Assembly (NCBI GenBank): GCA_025358195.1
Contig: JANYKP010000298.1
Span: 1 to 15,340 of the forward strand
Source of the DNA: Cyclobacteriaceae bacterium
Lineage (GTDB): Bacteria > Bacteroidota > Bacteroidia > Cytophagales > Cyclobacteriaceae
Reading direction: 5' to 3'
Length of the DNA stretch: 15,340 nt
In this document: piece after piece, positions 13,284-15,340 of the stretch
Layout of the letters: the number at the start of each line of letters is the position of its first letter
Position numbering within the stretch: the stretch's first letter is position 1
The notes under the pieces: generated by a model
What the model was told of the DNA's origin: nothing
Seen by the model: only the letters and a program-made list of their open reading frames with translations
Database searches by the model: none
Program-made: the position numbers and the translations under genes

Positions 13284-15340
13284 GTGGCAGAAGAGACCAG
13301 CGGCCTACCCCCCCGGCAGAACATCATCCCGATCAATATTGAAGACGAAATGCGAGGCGCTTACATCGATTACTCGATGTCGGTTATCGTTTCTCGCGCC
13401 CTGCCCGATGTACGGGACGGCCTGAAACCTGTTCACAGACGTGTGCTTTTTGGGATGCAGGAGCTGGGCGTTAACTACAACAAGTCCTATAAGAAATCCG
13501 CCAGGATCGTGGGAGAGGTACTGGGTAAGTATCACCCACATGGAGATGCATCGGTCTATGATACGATGGTAAGGATGGCTCAGAATTGGTCGCTTCGTTA
13601 TACGCTCGTGGATGGCCAGGGTAACTTCGGCTCGATTGACGGAGATTTTCCAGCAGCCATGCGTTACACGGAAGCCAGGCTTAGAAGAATAGCAGAAGAA
13701 TTGCTCGCTGACATCAACAAAGACACGGTTGACTTTCAGTCTAACTTTGATGACTCCCTTACAGAACCAACCGTCCTTCCAGCAAAAATTCCGAACCTCT
13801 TGATCAATGGCTCATCGGGGATTGCGGTAGGTATGGCCACCAACATGGCACCTCACAATCTCAGCGAAGTCGTGGATGGCATTATTGCCTATATCGACAA
13901 TAGGGAGATTACCATCCAGGAGTTGATGAAATTTGTCACAGCGCCCGATTTTCCTACCGGCGGTATTATTTACGGTCTTTCGGGGGTTCAGGAGTCGTAT
14001 TTAACTGGCCGAGGCAGAGTTGTCGTTCGGGCAAAGGCTGAAATTGTTACCAATAAAAATGGTAAGGACCAGATCATTGTCACGGAAGTTCCCTATCAGG
14101 TGAACAAGGCGCTGATGATTGAAAAAACGGCGGCCCTTATCAATGAGAAAAAGATCGAAGGAATTACGGATCTCCGTGACGAGTCGGACCGTGATGGTTA
14201 CCGCGTAGTTTATGATTTAAGGAAAGATGCTATCCCTAATATTGTTCTAAACAATTTATATAAATACACACAGCTACAATCCTCGTTTGGAGTAAATAAC
14301 GTTGCCCTCGTAAAAGGAAGACCGCAGACACTGAACCTGAAAGACCTGATGGTTCATTTCGTGGAGCACCGTCATGAAGTGGTGGTGAGACGGACTAAAT
14401 TTGAGTTAGCAGAAGCAGAGAAGCGGGCCCATATTCTGGAGGGTTACCTCATCGCACTGGACCATCTGGATGAGGTGATCGCCCTGATTCGAAATTCCAA
14501 AGATCCAGAGGTTGCCAAGCTTGGTTTGATGGAACGCTTCCAGCTTTCCGAGATTCAGTCAAAAGCTATTCTGGAAATGAGACTTCAGCGCCTTACCGGT
14601 CTGGAGCGCGAGAAAATCCAAAATGAATACAAAGAAGTCAAGGCACTGATCGAGGCATTAAAGGAGATACTGAGCAACGAGCCCAAGCGAATGGGAATCA
14701 TTAAATCCGAGCTTCTGGAAATTAAAGAACGCTATGGTGATGCCAGGAGAACAGTTGTAGTAGCTACCGAGGATGACATCACGGTAGAAGACATGATCCC
14801 CAATGAAGAGATGGTAATCACGATCTCCAATCAGGGTTACGTGAAGCGAACGTTGCTTTCTGAGTACCGCACCCAAGGCCGGGGCGGTGTAGGTTCCAAG
14901 GGAGTTTCAACAAAGGAGGATGATTTCACTGAGCACCTATTCATTGCGCATGCCCATCATTACCTGTTGATTTTCACTGCTTTGGGTAAGGTTTTCTGGA
15001 AAAAAGTTTATGAGATTCCAGAAGGTTCAAAAACATCGAAGGGCCGGGCCATTCAAAATCTACTAAACATCGAGGCCGGTGATTCGGTCAGGGCGGTTTT
15101 GAATGTGAAGAATATTGCTGATGAAGCGTATTTGAATGAAAATTTTGTGATCCTGTGTACGGAGCAGGGGACTATCAAAAAAACATCCCTGGAGGCCTAT
15201 TCTCGTCCAAGGGCGAATGGTATTACAGCGATTACCGTGCACGAAGGGGATCGGTTGCTGGAAGCCGCCCTTACAAATGGCAAGAACCACATCATCATTG
15301 CCAAAAGCGGCGGCAAAGCAGTCCACTTCAACGAGTCGGA
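13284..15340 (+). CDS. gyrA: DNA gyrase subunit A (3' truncated by window end)
   Basis: GyrA is the breakage-reunion subunit of DNA gyrase (GyrA2GyrB2), which introduces negative supercoils. The frame is open for 685 codons to the window edge; the full protein is usually about 820-880 residues. The N-terminal core is exact: IPINIEDEMRGAYIDYSMSVIVSRALPDVRDGLKPVHRR split over residues 15-55, and the catalytic Tyr128 in RYTEARL. The quinolone pocket HPHGDASVYD has Ala89 where E. coli has Ser83, with Asp93 matching Asp87. The coiled tower with IQSKAILEMRLQRLTGLE follows. The C-terminal pinwheel begins with a GyrA-box variant, QGRGGVGSKG from residue 531. No ATG fits the N-terminus, so the GTG at 13284 (opening AEETSGLPP) is the start. 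Confidence 0.97.
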   Translation, partial: MAEETSGLPPRQNIIPINIEDEMRGAYIDYSMSVIVSRALPDVRDGLKPVHRRVLFGMQELGVNYNKSYKKSARIVGEVLGKYHPHGDASVYDTMVRMAQNWSLRYTLVDGQGNFGSIDGDFPAAMRYTEARLRRIAEELLADINKDTVDFQSNFDDSLTEPTVLPAKIPNLLINGSSGIAVGMATNMAPHNLSEVVDGIIAYIDNREITIQELMKFVTAPDFPTGGIIYGLSGVQESYLTGRGRVVVRAKAEIVTNKNGKDQIIVTEVPYQVNKALMIEKTAALINEKKIEGITDLRDESDRDGYRVVYDLRKDAIPNIVLNNLYKYTQLQSSFGVNNVALVKGRPQTLNLKDLMVHFVEHRHEVVVRRTKFELAEAEKRAHILEGYLIALDHLDEVIALIRNSKDPEVAKLGLMERFQLSEIQSKAILEMRLQRLTGLEREKIQNEYKEVKALIEALKEILSNEPKRMGIIKSELLEIKERYGDARRTVVVATEDDITVEDMIPNEEMVITISNQGYVKRTLLSEYRTQGRGGVGSKGVSTKEDDFTEHLFIAHAHHYLLIFTALGKVFWKKVYEIPEGSKTSKGRAIQNLLNIEAGDSVRAVLNVKNIADEAYLNENFVILCTEQGTIKKTSLEAYSRPRANGITAITVHEGDRLLEAALTNGKNHIIIAKSGGKAVHFNES

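Noticed and set aside
13308..13314. A run of seven C near the start of gyrA as a phase-variation tract
   Set aside because: gyrA is essential, the run is short, and the frame is intact through it; more likely a neutral part of a variable N-terminus.
1..15340. CRISPR array, tRNA, rRNA, insertion sequence, toxin-antitoxin or phage genes
   Set aside because: I looked for regular repeats, cloverleaf-like segments, transposase motifs and defence domains and saw none.

Overview
The window looks like a chromosomal segment from a member of the Bacteroidota, most likely a Cytophagales-type organism. Three things support this: promoters of the TAnnTTTG type and no clear Shine-Dalgarno sequences before most genes; a secreted subtilase with a type IX secretion (T9SS) C-terminal sorting domain; and several small outer-membrane beta-barrels and lipoproteins typical of the phylum. 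GC content is moderate and codon use looks even. I see no mobile element, CRISPR array, rRNA or tRNA. No gene-free stretch exceeds about 115 bases, so the window is gene-dense and mostly housekeeping and envelope.

Layout, left to right. (1) Positions 2-3611 are a tight plus-strand operon: the 3' end of a metallo-beta-lactamase-fold hydrolase, a patatin-like phospholipase, a long eukaryote-type urocanate hydratase, and a PlsC-type acyltransferase. Junctions are 6 bp or overlapping. (2) A promoter embedded in a perfect dyad precedes a single beta-barrel gene (3672-4298), which ends in a clear intrinsic terminator. (3) folC and trmB follow as a pair. (4) A lone minus-strand gene (6393-6977) encodes a TrpF-like barrel that has lost both catalytic residues. 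(5) Diverging from it are a lipoprotein and a T9SS-exported subtilase that overlap by 14 bp. (6) rpe has its own promoter. (7) An LpoB-family lipoprotein, a TPR lipoprotein and a beta-barrel protein with an unusual polar tail form an envelope cluster. (8) gyrA runs off the right edge.

How the genes may work together. The first operon mixes lipid-type hydrolase and acyltransferase genes with one step of histidine breakdown. The lipoprotein and subtilase are probably made together and exported to the surface. The LpoB-like and TPR lipoproteins resemble a peptidoglycan-synthase activator and its usual neighbour, so with the barrel they are the best candidate here for a poorly described system. 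The TrpF-like protein is the best candidate for a single protein of unknown activity. Assignments rest on motif reading from memory; no database search was run.
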